Source: Agrypnia vestita (taxonomy: Eukaryota > Arthropoda > Insecta > Trichoptera > Phryganeidae). Taken from it: DNA of 64,000 nucleotides. Positions 26,101-34,838 of the stretch are shown here, one piece after another. Numbering within the stretch: the first letter of the stretch is position 1; each line of letters opens with the position of its first letter. Made by a program: the position numbers and the translations under genes. The stretch spans positions 1 to 64,000 of the forward strand of contig JADDOH010002576.1 of assembly GCA_016648135.1 (NCBI GenBank), read 5' to 3'. Below the pieces are notes generated by a model. It was not told the origin of the DNA. It was given only the letters and a program-made list of their open reading frames with translations, and did not search any database.

Positions 26101-29100
26101 CCGTGACCATGTTTTCGGTTGGTAGCGAAGCCACTTTTGCACCGCTTCCTGTAAGTCTAGGTCTGTGGGAAACCGACGACTTCACAAAGTCATGATTTGA
26201 CGGGCAGGACCATGATGTTCAAAGACGCTACCTTACCGACGGCAATTCACTACAAGCTTCTCTTTAACTCGCTGAATCTTGTCGTGTAAGACGGATGTTG
26301 ACGGGCGTCCTGCTCCCCCTTTGTGTCACACTTCGTCCGGTCACTAATAAACTTCTCGATCCACACAAAAACAATTGTACGTGATAAAGAACTGTCCCCG
26401 TGGTATGATAGAAGTCTGCGATGAATTTCAGCTTCATTCACACAATCCGACCAGTGTAATCGGATCAACGATCGTTGTTCCCCCTTGATGCAAACTGCTA
26501 GTGAAGCGGACATGTTTATGTTTTATAACCGCGTTCAAACTTCATACACGTGACCGCGTACGATTTTTGATTTAAAAAATATTTGATTACTTTTCGTAAG
26601 CATTTTCAGTTTGTAATCTTTCTAATGTTACCCAGCAGGCAGTTAAAATATTCTTTCCTAGATATCTATAGTGAAATATGTATTGCATAAAATTAGATAA
26701 TTAATTGACGTAGTCAAAATTGAAAGCAATCTAATCTGAAAATCACATATAGTTTGTGGATTGTGGCCTTGCCGGGAATCGAACCCGGGACCACCTTATA
26801 AGAAGACGATATCATGCCTACTGGAGTAAGAGGGCCGCTTAAAAGTTAGACACAGCAATATCAGCTGATGCGTCATTTTGTTAATTTGTTTACTCTTCAC
26901 ACCCATGAGATTTAAGATTATCTCTATATACACATTTTAGGGAAAATTTTCTGCTTGCATAAAATCATTTGAAGCTGTATAGTTAACCTAAAAAGGCATT
27001 TTTTGTAGATAGGTTTTTGTGTTATTAAACAAACGAAATATACCAATTAGGTAGGTGGCCTCTTGTTCTGAAGGTATACAGGTATGTCAAATAGAAAACA
27101 AACTGGCCCATTTCTACTGTAATTTTAAAAGAAAATCGAACACTGTAATGCTGCTGTAAATAGATAACTACCTATTTAAATTATTACATTTTTTCGTAGA
27201 AACCTTCCCACGTACGGCTGGCTTTCCCGCCCGTCCTAGGACTGGTTTTAAACACCAGAAACGATAATAACATTCATTCAGCTCCAACACACGGCTATAA
27301 TAATTAAAAACACACTCGACACCCCAGTGAATGAAATCAAATTTTCGATTCACGATTAAAAATATATTATCAGATAAACAACAGTTAAAATAATCCGGTT
27401 TACACATTCACCGCGACTCCGGCGACAGCTGCAGCCGGCGAGATTTATGTAAGAAGCCGGGCCGACATAACAGGATTCGGCGCATTCAAATTAGCGACAT
27501 AAACAGCGAAAAGCGGCGGCCGGCTAGCGGGGAAAACTAAAATTATAACATTTCGGCGTCTTTTGTACGCCAGCCAACGCCGTTCGCTTCCGCCGAGTCA
27601 AAATGGGTGAATTGCATTATTCGAAAACTATCACGAGCAGCTGTGTGACGTTTTTCATCGACACGACTAATTATTTAGTTGTCAGATTAAATATCACAAC
27701 TTATTGTTTCGTTTCAGCTTCTATTTCAGGAGCAAAAGGGGTTGGGAAACCGATCAGCCATTGCCACAAGACTACGATGTCCAGGAATGGGACAGTGCAT
27801 CGGAAAATATATTTTTTAAAATACTGAAAACGCTCCTTTGCAAAAAAATCATATCCATAAGTTTGCAAACAATTATCAATTTTAAATGCTCGTTTAGAAT
27901 TAAACGCCCTTGGCGTGATATTTTTACGAAATTGGCGCTATATCCATTATTATGAACATAGTTCCCCGATAATTTAAACAAATAAATTAGAGTCAGGATA
28001 CACAGAAGAATTTCTTTGACGGAAAACTATAGATACCAACCACCGAAACTCAAACCCAGGATTTTATTGCTAATTAAAAATAGATGGCTCAGTAATAAAG
28101 TAACATATATTGATTAATGTAACTATGGCTGAATGTTCTAAAGATGATCCCCATATTCTATATTTTTTATCGCTGTCAAATAATTATTTATTAATATTTT
28201 TACTGCAATAACTTGTATTTTAAGTTAATAAAGTAACTATAGCTAGACCGCATTCAAAAGAATGTGCCCAAAAAATATGTGTGTTGTTACGATGCAAAAA
28301 ATGAACACAAAAGAAGGTGTTCTAGTAAGTAACCTTTTATAAACTAAAAAATATGTATTTATTTGGAATATAATATTGAGGCTTGTAATACGGGCTTGCC
28401 AGGCAACTTTCCCCCGCTTTCTTCATACCGGACAAAGCAAGGGAATGGTCTTTCGATTGTGGTCGACCTATAGTAGCATCTAGTAAATGTGAGTCGCGGA
28501 AACGTGGTAATTTAAATTATTATTCACAGATACGAAGAGCATAAGAAGTATATTGATCACATTTGCATTATAAAAAGTGATTTACTTTGTATTCTCTGCC
28601 ATCAAAACGTTAATACATTTCAATAAATATGTAGGAAAAAAATCAAAACAATGAGTTTAACGTCATGAAACGGACGTAATAATGGTCCAATACATAATAA
28701 AATATTCCTTGTCGCCTTTAATAGTGTATTCACGGATACGACTTTCTGGGTCAGTAAAGGTCGGTATGTATAGCTGCGTCATTCTACTCGGCGTACAAAA
28801 TACACGCGGCAATAAATGTATTAAACGATTCTAAGGGTGTTTTTTTGGAGACATAAAAATTTAAAATGAAATAAAAATCGCGGTAATGGCCATGGTATTG
28901 GCTTTATTGGAAAGATAATTTTATGCCTATAATTAGCGAAGGGAAAAACTACATTTCAAAATGAAGACTACAACACACACACGTTCACCAGTTTGAAGAC
29001 TACAAAGTGTACACTACAATTGTAGTAAAAAATACTTGAAGTGAAGTAATTGTAGTACTACGAAATGAAGTGAAGTAATGAAGTAATTGTAGTATTAATG

Positions 29101-31203
29101 AAGTGAAGTAATGTAATGAAGTAATTGTAGTATTAATGAAGTGAAGTAACGAAATGAAGTAATTGTAGTATTAATGAAGTAAAGTAATGTAATGAAGTAA
29201 TTGTAGTATTAATGAAGTGAAGTAATGAAATGAAGTAATTGTAGTATTAATGAAGTGAAGAAGTGAAGTGTAATGAAATGAAGTAATGTAGTACTAGTGA
29301 GTTAATATTTTTTTCCCAAATAAAAATTTGGCGGGCTAAAAAAAAAAAAAATGTCAACGAGAAAAATATTTAAGATAAATTGACGATATTTTCTCCACAG
29401 TAACATTTGGCGACCTAACAAAAAAAGAAAAGGTCGCTAGCCAGATTTCTTCATTTGATTCCAAAAAAATTTCAAACCATGGGGGGGGGGGTTGTTACAG
29501 TTTCCAGAGATTTCTTCTTCGTTTAGCTACATCAACTTCCCAAAAATTTCTTCATGGGTCCCAAAATTTTTCAAACCATGGGGGGGGAGGGTTGTTACAG
29601 TTTCCAGAGATTTCTTCATATATCTACATCAACTTTCCAAAAATTTCACGTAAAAAATGCACTATTTAAAGTATGTTTCTCATACTTTCGATAACTTTGA
29701 AGTGTATGTACTTTGTAGTGTTCGCTTTGAAATGAAGAGTACTATTTGAAGTTTATACTTTCAATAACTTTGGTGTTTGTAGTTTGTAGTGTGCACTACA
29801 CTTCAAAATGTGCGAAGTGTGCACTTCAATGTAGTACTACATTGTAGTAGTGAGTACAGAGCGGACCCATTACTACCTATAATGTTTAAATATAGATTGT
29901 TTTTAGAGGTTTGTTTTTCGAATTGGCAACGTTTTTTTCCAGTGACACCCAATTCAACAGCTGATAGCTGATTGGTGCTCAATTTCGTTCGCCATTTCAC
30001 CACGACGACTCACGCCAGGATAAAGTTTAAAAATTATGAAAAATTCTTTCGAAAATCGTGGTATCGTAATCATATTTGAACACTAATGGCTCAAAATTAT
30101 CTTCCATTATATTATTTCAATTATTATTTCGATAAAGGTAATTCATAATTTTCATGATTTATTTCAATCAAGATATATTATATATGTCTCATAGAGAGAA
30201 ACTATTTTTATATGGGAAAGTGGATATGCAAGTCTTTTCGGGTGCTCATAGAGCTTATGACCTATCCGCACGGCTGGCTTACTTTACAATATTTCAGCAA
30301 TTCCACCATGATAGGTTACCACATTTATCAAATTTTTGGAAGTTGCATATATGTTAAATTTTTTAATGTTAATTTAATTTAATTTGCACACCTTGTTTCG
30401 TATGTTAGTTGTATTTTTACTACAGCCACCTGCAGTCAAAAACTTTATTATTCCTATAAACCAGTACGAACGTTGGTAGTAAAATACAATTCACATACGA
30501 AACAAGGTGTGCAACTACATATATATATATATATAAAAAAAAATTTTGAAAGACGCGGTAGTCTATCAAGGGTGGAATTGGTGAACGTTATATTGAGTGA
30601 AGTGATCACTTAAGCCATATGAACACCCAAAAATACTTCCATAGATACTATCCCATATAAAAAATACATTCCTCTCGACGAGATATCTATAATATATTTT
30701 AATTAATGATAAAGTGGATAAAATCAAGTATTGTGTTCTTGAAAAATTTGAACAGGCTTAAAAAATATATATTTTTTTTTAAAGTACTATATCTACATCT
30801 AAAAAAAAACAACCCCATACTTCTCCAAACAAGCTACTTGACATTATATCAGAGCAATCGCTTCCATCTAGATGCAGCGAAGTACCCGTGTCAGTGTTGC
30901 TCTGTTTATTTTGAAGTAATGTAAGTGTGTTCCAAACCTGCAGGACCGTCAGGTTGGCCTCCTGCGACAGCGTGAGCTTCTCCGCGTCGGACGGGTAGGC
31001 GTTGTAGCGGTGCTCGTAGAGCCAGCGCTTGAGGATCTTGACAGAGTGCTTGGGCAGGTTGCCGCGCCGCTTGCGCACCGAGCCGGGCGGCGGCCCGCCC
31101 GCCGAGCGCGCGCCGCCCCCGCGCCCGCCCGACTGGGAGCCCTCCGAGCCGCTCTCGTTATCGTTCTCGTCCGTGCTGGACGTGGACGGGAACCGGTCGC
31201 GGG
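13905..31203 (-). CDS. achi: TGIF / achintya-vismay type TALE homeobox gene (5' end missing)
   Basis: Overall span of the coding exons; the exons are listed separately. The joined product has an acidic Ser-rich leader, a TALE homeodomain (three-residue AYP insertion between helices 1 and 2, WFINARRR in helix 3, then a basic ISRRGKK tail), a Gly-rich linker, an acidic block and a Pro-rich C-terminus. In this family, vertebrate TGIF is a nuclear repressor acting with Smads and co-repressors, and Drosophila Achi/Vis control spermatogenesis genes; that is family knowledge, not shown here. Coding order is 31203-30938, 18998-18730, 18076-17945, 17774-17615, optional 16565-16509 and 15138-15091, then 14105-13905. 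The phases (0, 2, 2, 0, 0, 0) match throughout, which strongly supports the model. No initiator ATG was found: the first seen exon opens with two bases of a split codon, so at least one 5' exon is missing. Confidence 0.93.
15091..15138 (-). CDS. achi: TGIF homolog, candidate 48-nt cassette exon
   Basis: The acceptor is ggctattattccag and the donor is GAG/GTAACT. The 48-nt exon encodes [16 protein letters not shown] in phase 0 at both ends, so it is frame-neutral. Its 3' end (CGCCACCATCCC, GTAGAG, GTAACT) mirrors the 3' end of the exon at 17774-17615, and its peptide mirrors the 57-nt exon upstream. The base composition is clearly richer in C than the surrounding intron. It is likely a cassette or alternative exon of the same gene. 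Confidence 0.72.
15680..15730 (-). ncRNA. Hammerhead ribozyme-like core in the Penelope element, copy 2
   Basis: The minus strand reads CTGATGA (15723-15717), a stem II GGACCC/GGGATCC with one bulged A, then GAAAC (15696-15692) and GTC. Both catalytic boxes are intact. Stem III would be ACGT, again self-complementary. It lies between the endonuclease remnant and the terminal repeat, where hammerhead motifs are reported for Penelope-like elements. A decayed relative, GGATCCCATTGCAGG without the boxes, occurs at about 18268-18290. Confidence 0.68.
15740..15880. repeat. Tandem segments in the Penelope element 3' region
   Basis: The segment GCAATACCGTGTCGAAAGC occurs at about 15772 and again at about 15832, with a weaker third form (GCAATATCGTGTCGGAG) at about 15880. 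Such short internal repeats lie between the endonuclease end and the ribozyme motif. Confidence 0.7.
16509..16565 (-). CDS. achi: TGIF homolog, candidate 57-nt cassette exon
   Basis: A pyrimidine-rich acceptor (ctgcttttttag) is followed by 57 nt open in phase 0 and a GTAATA donor. It would encode [31 protein letters not shown] aligns with [12 protein letters not shown] from the exon at 15138-15091. Since it starts and ends in phase 0 and has 19 whole codons, it can be skipped or included without changing the frame. It sits between the founder exon and the second small exon. No transcript data are available here, so it could also be a dead duplicate; splice sites and intact frame favour a real exon. 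Confidence 0.6.
17615..17774 (-). CDS. achi: TGIF homolog, Ala/Pro/Leu-rich exon (founder of the duplicated exons)
   Basis: The acceptor is gtgctaacag and the donor is CAG/GTAACT. The 160-nt exon completes Gly and reads [38 protein letters not shown] and [15 protein letters not shown], ending in phase 0. Its last 21 coding bases plus donor (CGCCGCCATCCC...GTAACT) are close to the 3' end of the small exon at 15138-15091, which points to partial exon duplication. Another open frame in this GC-rich stretch is longer but does not fit the splice phases. Exon function is unknown; it adds a hydrophobic and proline-rich linker. Confidence 0.85.
17945..18076 (-). CDS. achi: TGIF homolog, acidic linker exon
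   Basis: The acceptor is ccctttgttacag and the donor is GG/GTTAGT. The 132-nt exon encodes, after the shared Arg, [20 protein letters not shown] and [20 protein letters not shown] ending ASR plus two bases of the next codon. It is rich in acidic and Ser/Thr residues downstream of the homeodomain, where family members have regulatory regions. Acceptor phase (1 base needed) and donor phase (2 bases left) agree with both neighbours. No domain beyond low-complexity acidic sequence is recognisable. Confidence 0.88.
18730..18998 (-). CDS. achi: TGIF homolog, exon with homeodomain helix 3 and Gly-rich linker
   Basis: The exon follows the acceptor gttgttgaacag and begins GTA TGC AAT TGG. It encodes [19 protein letters not shown], then [16 protein letters not shown], a run of eight glycines, an Ala/Pro/Arg segment, and [20 protein letters not shown] leading to [10 protein letters not shown]. 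Ile in WFINARR is the TALE-class residue 50. The donor is AG/GTGGAC, a weak but usable site. It leaves two bases (AG) that join the next exon's first base to give Arg (VYR-SDEDQ). A GTATAC a few bases upstream is an alternative donor but would break the phase. The exon length of 269 nt fits the phase exactly. Confidence 0.94.
19130..19830. other. Intron stretch with unrecognised open pieces
   Basis: Minus-strand pieces such as [18 protein letters not shown] and [17 protein letters not shown] look protein-like but match no family I can name. They may be a decayed transposon or gene fragment. Confidence 0.25.
20035..21151. mobile_element. hAT MITE carrying a nested RTE insertion
   Basis: The terminal inverted repeats are CTGCGTTTCCCAACC (left) and CGGCGGTTCCCAACC (right, reversed). 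They are flanked by the identical 8-bp target duplication AACTAATA (20027-20034 and 21152-21159), the hAT hallmark. The interior is AT-rich with no transposase. The RTE fragment at 20683-21109 accounts for about 430 bp, so the original element was close to 680 bp. Confidence 0.88.
20683..21109 (+). pseudogene. RTE-type LINE 3' end, copy 2, nested in the hAT MITE
   Basis: It is bounded by a 10-bp target duplication CCACCAACTA (20673-20682 and 21110-21119). Broken frames read [33 protein letters not shown] and [10 protein letters not shown], the same C-terminal segment as at 7960-8345. It ends in a short (AAGT)n tail, as RTE elements do. It is 5'-truncated, with several stops. Confidence 0.87.
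21290..21545. promoter_or_regulatory. CpG-rich island in the long intron
   Basis: Very high C+G and CpG (many CGCGCG runs) against an AT-rich intron. No protein fits. It could be an internal promoter or enhancer of the homeobox gene; nothing more specific is visible. Confidence 0.35.
21895..22180. repeat. Dispersed repeat, copy 1
   Basis: Segments such as TTTGTTACACATACGTGGATT, GTCGAAGCGAT-like and TTCTTAATCCAAAGAGTTCA recur in the same order at about 60265-60720. The middle of the two copies differs in length. The family is unknown. Confidence 0.6.
22630..22804 (-). repeat. tRNA-derived SINE, family A, copy 1
   Basis: The minus strand shows an A-box-like TGGTCTTGTGGTTACG and a box-B-like GGTCGCGGCTTCGAACC. 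The body has CATAGCACAAGCGTTTAGC and the end has ATCTCTATTT plus an A-rich tail. The body recurs at 23205-23300 and 47030-47165. The head is tRNA-like but not a functional tRNA gene. Confidence 0.78.
22868..22985. repeat. Dispersed direct repeat, copy 1 (copy 2 at 24488-24600)
   Basis: Both copies carry AGCGATATCC, GAATGCAGTCACCGAGGAT and ACTAATTTAGAATG, followed by TATCCCTTCC-like sequence. Same orientation, about 1.6 kb apart. Unknown family. Confidence 0.65.
23205..23305 (-). repeat. SINE family A, copy 2 (head missing)
   Basis: The minus strand repeats the SINE body from ATAGCACAAGCGTTTAGC to ATCTCTATTT with an A-rich tail, but the tRNA-like head is absent, so it is a 5'-truncated copy. 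Confidence 0.75.
24488..24600. repeat. Dispersed direct repeat, copy 2
   Basis: It matches 22868-22985 over GAATGCAGTCACCGAGGAT, the following ACTAATTTAGAATG and TATCCCTTCC. Confidence 0.65.
25300..25700. promoter_or_regulatory. CpG-rich island in the long intron
   Basis: GC-rich with many CpGs and a minus-strand open frame (25386-25709) that resembles no protein. It is a candidate enhancer or internal promoter; the open frame is most simply a result of high GC. Confidence 0.35.
26000..26513 (-). pseudogene. mariner-type transposase, internally deleted
   Basis: From ATG at 26513 the minus strand reads [20 protein letters not shown], then [20 protein letters not shown], matching the N-terminal helix-turn-helix of mariner-type transposases. 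After about 26250 it jumps to C-terminal pieces in two frames: [16 protein letters not shown] and [18 protein letters not shown] (compare the WLR.Q and RW.KCI closing motifs). The catalytic DDE/D core is missing, so the copy is inactive. Confidence 0.75.
26762..26842 (-). repeat. tRNA-derived SINE head, family B, copy 2
   Basis: The minus strand reads GGCCCTCTTACTCCAGTAGG, with box B GGTCCCGGGTTCGATTCCC and then GGCAAGGCCACAATCC. The T-arm pairs well, but the acceptor and D-arm do not form a good tRNA, and it aligns with 4499-4587. Hence a SINE, not a tRNA gene. Confidence 0.62.
27405..27990. other. GC-rich block with an exon-like unassigned segment
   Basis: The 27405-27610 part is CpG-rich. 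Just after it, a polypyrimidine acceptor-like site (tgtttcgtttcag, about 27717) precedes an open stretch on the plus strand ([20 protein letters not shown] in one frame, [16 protein letters not shown] in another). Neither is recognised; no matching partner exon or donor was found. Confidence 0.3.
29010..29300. repeat. Minisatellite, ~38-bp unit
   Basis: The unit contains TGAAGTGAAGTAATGTAATG and then AAGTAATTGTAGTATTAA, about 38 bp, repeated roughly five to six times with small length changes. Related GTAGT/GAAGTG words continue on both sides (28955-29000 and 29700-29860). Confidence 0.85.
29425..29640. repeat. Tandem duplication with G-tracts
   Basis: A ~110-bp unit occurs twice (from about 29440 and about 29548). 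Each copy contains TTTCAAACCATGGGGGGG, then GTTGTTACAGTTTCCAGAG and CTACATCAACTT. The copies differ in the length of the G run. Confidence 0.8.
30384..30514. mobile_element. MITE with ~35-40-bp terminal inverted repeats
   Basis: The left arm TTGCACACCTTGTTTCGTAT (then GTTAGTTGTA) and the right arm reversed (the same first 20 bases, then GTGAATTGTA) match over about 38 bp around a 55-bp centre. Size 131 bp, AT-rich flanks. The superfamily is not clear. Confidence 0.75.
30938..31203 (-). CDS. achi: TGIF homolog, exon with N-terminal half of homeodomain
   Basis: The exon follows a gttgcag acceptor (AG at 31205-31204) and ends CTGCAG before a GTTTGG donor. It encodes about 88 residues: an acidic [14 protein letters not shown] stretch, a Gly/Arg/Ala-rich linker, then [33 protein letters not shown] and [13 protein letters not shown]. 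These are the N-terminal arm, helix 1, the TALE loop and helix 2 up to the first residues of helix 3. It is very GC-rich against an AT-rich background. The first two bases (CC) complete a codon from an unseen upstream exon. The last codon is complete (phase 0), matching the next exon. Other-frame reading on both strands is long only because of the high GC content. Confidence 0.95.
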
Positions 31204-31418
31204 CTGCAACAAAACGGCGCCGTTATACCACAACTCCACAACTACGGAGGACTCGGCCAGCATTACACAAAAATAGGAACCAGATTATAATATTTTACAC
31301 TTTTTTAAAGATACACTAACGGAATAATGGGTACAAAATACATAAAAAAACATTACAACACTCGGCCCACTATTCCAATTACAAGTTTCTTCGGCCTGCT
31401 CCACCAACATGCGTATAA

Positions 31419-31875
31419 AGGTGTCTCGTAGCTAGTGGCAAAAACTTTACGGGTGAATTCCTGCCTTGATAATGAAACGAAAATGTTCGAGTTATGGATG
31501 TATGTAATATCGAAGTTTTCAGTTTTCTTCGATATTTCTGACTTATTTCTTGCGCAAAGCTGAACTATCGCTACAGTGACTTATATCCATTGTAAAAAAA
31601 TCATTCGCTATAATACAAGTCGAATAAAATGATAAAAACCTTGCAAAAATTAAAAAAAAAAATTATTTTTTTTCGTTATATTTGAGTTATTTTGAACCGA
31701 ATGAATTTTTCATAATCGATATTGGTTACTGTAATGATAATTTAACTTTTTGCAAAAAAAAAGTCAGAAATATTAAAAAAAATTGACATTAGGCAATGGT
31801 TGCTTGAACATGTTTGATTCATTACCAAGGCAGGAATCCACTTGTAAAGTTTTTGCTAGTAACTATGAGACACCT
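31419..31875. mobile_element. Foldback MITE family F, complete copy
   Basis: About 55-bp inverted ends: left AGGTGTCTCGTAGCTAGTGG, right reversed AGGTGTCTCATAGTTACTAG, both followed by CAAAAACTTTAC and ATTCCTGCCTTG. The interior contains ATATTTCTGACTTATTT and GAACTATCGCTACAG. Partial copies lie at 33060-33150, 41975-42117 and 61999-62150. Confidence 0.75.
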
Positions 31876-31989
31876 GTACATATTTAGCAGGGGCGTGCAA
31901 TGGTAAAATCGAAGCATGATTTTTACCGAACCATATACATAAGTATGTATTTCGAAAAAAAAAACGATTATTCCTATCACAATTATTAT

Positions 31990-32125
31990 GATATTAGCAG
32001 TTAAGCAATCGGCTATTCCCGATTGCTTGCTGCTAGGCCCTGCGGGCGGCCGTATGGGTCGGTATTTACAATTGACTATCATCCATTGCCTACTGTTAGG
32101 CCCTGCGTGCGGTTATGGTGTCGTT
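31990..32125. repeat. Short direct duplication
   Basis: TGCTAGGCCCTGCGGGCGG (about 32030) and TGTTAGGCCCTGCGTGCGG (about 32094) are diverged copies with similar surroundings. Confidence 0.55.
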
Positions 32126-32282
32126 TTGCAACCAATTCAAGTGATGTCACAATACATCTACGTGGCTTTCTCAAGAATCGGAATTTCAAAAACGCAATAT
32201 TTACTATGCTAATACAAAGATCGTGACATTTCTATTACTTAAGTACCAACCTACTCGATATTGACATATTTGTTATTTTCAC

Positions 32283-32340
32283 TTGCGAAAAAATCGTAAT
32301 CTTTTTTCAATTTGCGAAAAAATCGTAATCTTTTTTCAAT
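32283..32340. repeat. 29-bp tandem duplication
   Basis: Two nearly identical units containing GCGAAAAAATCGTAATC and TTTTTTCAATT. Confidence 0.85.
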
Positions 32341-33059
32341 TTTCTAATTTCAACTATTAAAAATTTAATTTACAGCATTTAACAGCGTTAACAATCTCGT
32401 TTATATGAAAAGGAAACTGCTGAATGATACATTCACGCAAAAACTTAACCTAGAAAAAGTAACTACGCATAAGGTAACGTGTGCGTTTTAACCTCACAAT
32501 TTAGGCGTTTAATATAAAAATGCGTTTCGCGTTCATTTCCATGTAATCTAGGCGCATAATATAAAATATAGGAATCTAAACACGTTTCACCTGTCAAACG
32601 GTCATATGTCAAAATTCAATATCGATATGACTTGCCAGGAGTAAAAATAGAATTGATTGAAGAAAATGTGGTATTTCGTTATTTCTAATCAATAAATATC
32701 ATCTTCGTATTCAATAACGCATATAATATTTCTACATATTAAATTATATCTAAACGTAATTTAAAATGATCTGTAAAACTAAAAAAAAAGTATCTTTTTA
32801 ATGTACTCTAAAATGTTTTTTTTTAACTGGCAACAGAAATCACTCACTTACCGCAACATCATGTTTAGCGTAATTAATATATAGATTCTTCACATTTTAA
32901 TATATCGCAATATTCTGTCAGATGAATTATTAATTTCTTTTTTTTTTTCAAAATATGTTTTCACAAAAGTCATGCCTCAAATTTTGCACTGCACGCGCTT
33001 GACATTTAGTGTAACAATGTAGTAGGTATGATTATGTGACATAATAAGTTATTTTATGT

Positions 33060-33150
33060 GTTCTATGGGTTCGGGTTACATTTTTTTTCCAATATTTCTG
33101 ACTTATTTTTTGTAAAACGTTAGACTATCGTTACGTTCTAAATTCCAAAA
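33060..33150. repeat. Foldback MITE family F fragment
   Basis: Contains ATATTTCTGACTTATTTTTT and TAGACTATCGTTACG, matching the interior of the copy at 31419-31875. Confidence 0.5.
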
Positions 33151-34277
33151 TTTTGACAAGTAGGCAGACCTAAGACTGTTTAACAATTGAATATTTTTTA
33201 CTACATCTTCCTAAATTTGACATACAAGATCGCAATGACCAACAACTGGTATGTTTTTGCTACCTGACACTATTACCTAACTCTTTTGTAACATAGTATT
33301 CGACACTTGACACCATGTAAGGTGTGGGTGTCTTTATTGAATAATAACCACGTTAATGAAATATAAAGACTTAGTATTGACTTGACTAGATCCTTAAAAG
33401 GTCGCTGACAAATTGATAATACTCTCTACGTCTACCGTAGGCTGCTTGAACATTTTCGACTCATACATAATCAAGGAGGAATATAGTCCTGCGAGGTTAT
33501 TAATGTTTTCCAAATAACTTTGTATAAGAGAAGAAATGAGAAAAAATATTATAACCCGCGATAATGAATTTTTTTAATATGTAAGAGAAGAAAAGAGATC
33601 TGAATAGAGATAATTGAGTAGCTTGATGATCTAGGGGCTCTCGTCGTCCAGTGGTGTTTAGTTTACATTGAAAATAGGAAGAATATTGATGCCACGCTTA
33701 TTCCACTTTTTAATTACAAAAAAAAAGAATGAATGAACGACCTCTTATCAACTAAATTATAAGATAAACTAAATTTTCATCTGTCTACAAGGGTAAGTAG
33801 CTTAGCAGACGTACAAATTAGGGGTTTTATAAATAGAAGCTAGCCTTTATAGATGGATGAAATATTCTACAATGCTGGGATTTTCTAAGAGCATCACTGA
33901 GAAGCGAGATCTCGCTGAGATGTCTGGCGGAGCGAGGCTGCGTTAAGAAGAGTGTCACGATCAATTAGCGAGGACATTAAGGAACCATTAGGTAAGCGCC
34001 GGAAAATACACAAGCAGGGACGGAAACCTATATGAATTTAAGTAAACGTTTTACCCACACGCCAGAGAAAAGAAGCGAATTTTGTTAATTTGAATTGGGA
34101 ATTTAGAGTGTTCTTGTTTTCATTATGATTTTAATTATCATTATCATAAATATGATGTCTTTATTGTAAACTTATCTGCAAAAGTTTTACAAAGTCGGGT
34201 ACCTTAAACTGCAATCATATAAAAAACGACTGACTAAAATCTATTCTTCAGTGGTATTGTAGAATAGTAGCATAGTC

Positions 34278-34373
34278 TGTAATGGGATGTTAACTTAGCT
34301 TAGTTTAGTTAAAATATATATATTATAAAATATGTAATGGGATATTAACTTAGCTTAATTTAGTTAAAATATA
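34278..34373. repeat. 55-bp tandem duplication
   Basis: Two units start TGTAATGGGAT and contain TTAACTTAGCTTA and TTTAGTTAAAATAT. Confidence 0.8.
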
Positions 34374-34428
34374 CAATAGTTTAATCAACATCATTTTCAT
34401 CTATTTTGTAATGGGAATGAAGGCGGTT

Positions 34429-34838
34429 TCATCTTCCAGTCTCAGTACTTGACAACCAATCAAGGCTCAATGTGTAGTCATATAAAGCCTTTGATGCTAT
34501 TAATACCGCCTTCTTTCCGAGAAAATACGTCTTAGCATTCGTTCGTCTAATATTTGAAAGACGTTTTGAGGTCACTTTAATTGAGATATTTTTATATTTA
34601 AAATTAAATGTTTTACGTTGAGGGTCTTCAGTTATTACTTCCCTCGGTCCATTAATGCCCCCCTTGGTACTCCCCCAAGACGTCTCTTTCGACAACCTGT
34701 ATTCTTGAGGTCATCTCTCCATGAAAATCCATATTTGGCGACCATGTATTCAAGCGGGTCTGAACAAAAGTTGAATTTAACAAACTCGACTTCCACAAAC
34801 CGAAAAATAGAACCCAGAAAGGTGTCCATTGTTAACAA
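34429..34838 (-). other. Unrecognised broken open region
   Basis: Two overlapping minus-strand frames read SDPLEYMVAKYGFSWRDDL then, in the other, MSKETSWGSTKGGINGPREV and KVTSKRLSNIRRTNAK. The frames abut as if a single reading frame had been shifted, suggesting a decayed transposon or gene. No family is recognised. Confidence 0.3.

Larger units (their letters stand above)
28838..30075. mobile_element. MITE family M copy 1, enlarged by a minisatellite
   Basis: The left end (GGGTGTTTTTTTGGAGACAT, then AAAATGAAATAAAA and GGTAATGGCCATGG) matches the intact element at 53265-53660. The right part (29895-30075: GTTTGTTTTTCGAATTGGCA, AACAGCTGAT, CGCCAGGA, ATCGTAATCATATTT) matches its interior reversed. 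Between them lies about 900 bp of tandem repeats. The terminal repeat on the right is lost. Confidence 0.6.
18999..30937 (-). other. achi: 11.9-kb intron splitting the homeodomain
   Basis: The intron lies between LTVLQ and VCNWF, inside homeodomain helix 3, with a GTTTGG donor and an aacag acceptor. It has collected a hAT MITE with nested RTE, SINEs, a mariner remnant, several MITEs and a minisatellite. Three GC-rich islands (about 21290-21545, 25300-25700 and 27405-27610) stand out and may be regulatory. The 19.1-19.85 kb part is unremarkable AT-rich intron with a short unrecognised open stretch. Confidence 0.9.

Noticed and set aside
25845..26195. Plus-strand 116-codon frame
   Set aside because: It is antisense to the mariner C-terminal remnant.
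26762..26842. tRNA gene
   Set aside because: T-arm is good but acceptor and D-arm mismatches, plus alignment to another copy at 4499-4587, indicate a SINE head.
29010..29300. CRISPR-like array
   Set aside because: Contiguous minisatellite units without unique spacers, in eukaryotic DNA.
30949..31319. Open frames on both strands over the homeodomain exon
   Set aside because: They are other-frame shadows of the GC-rich coding exon.
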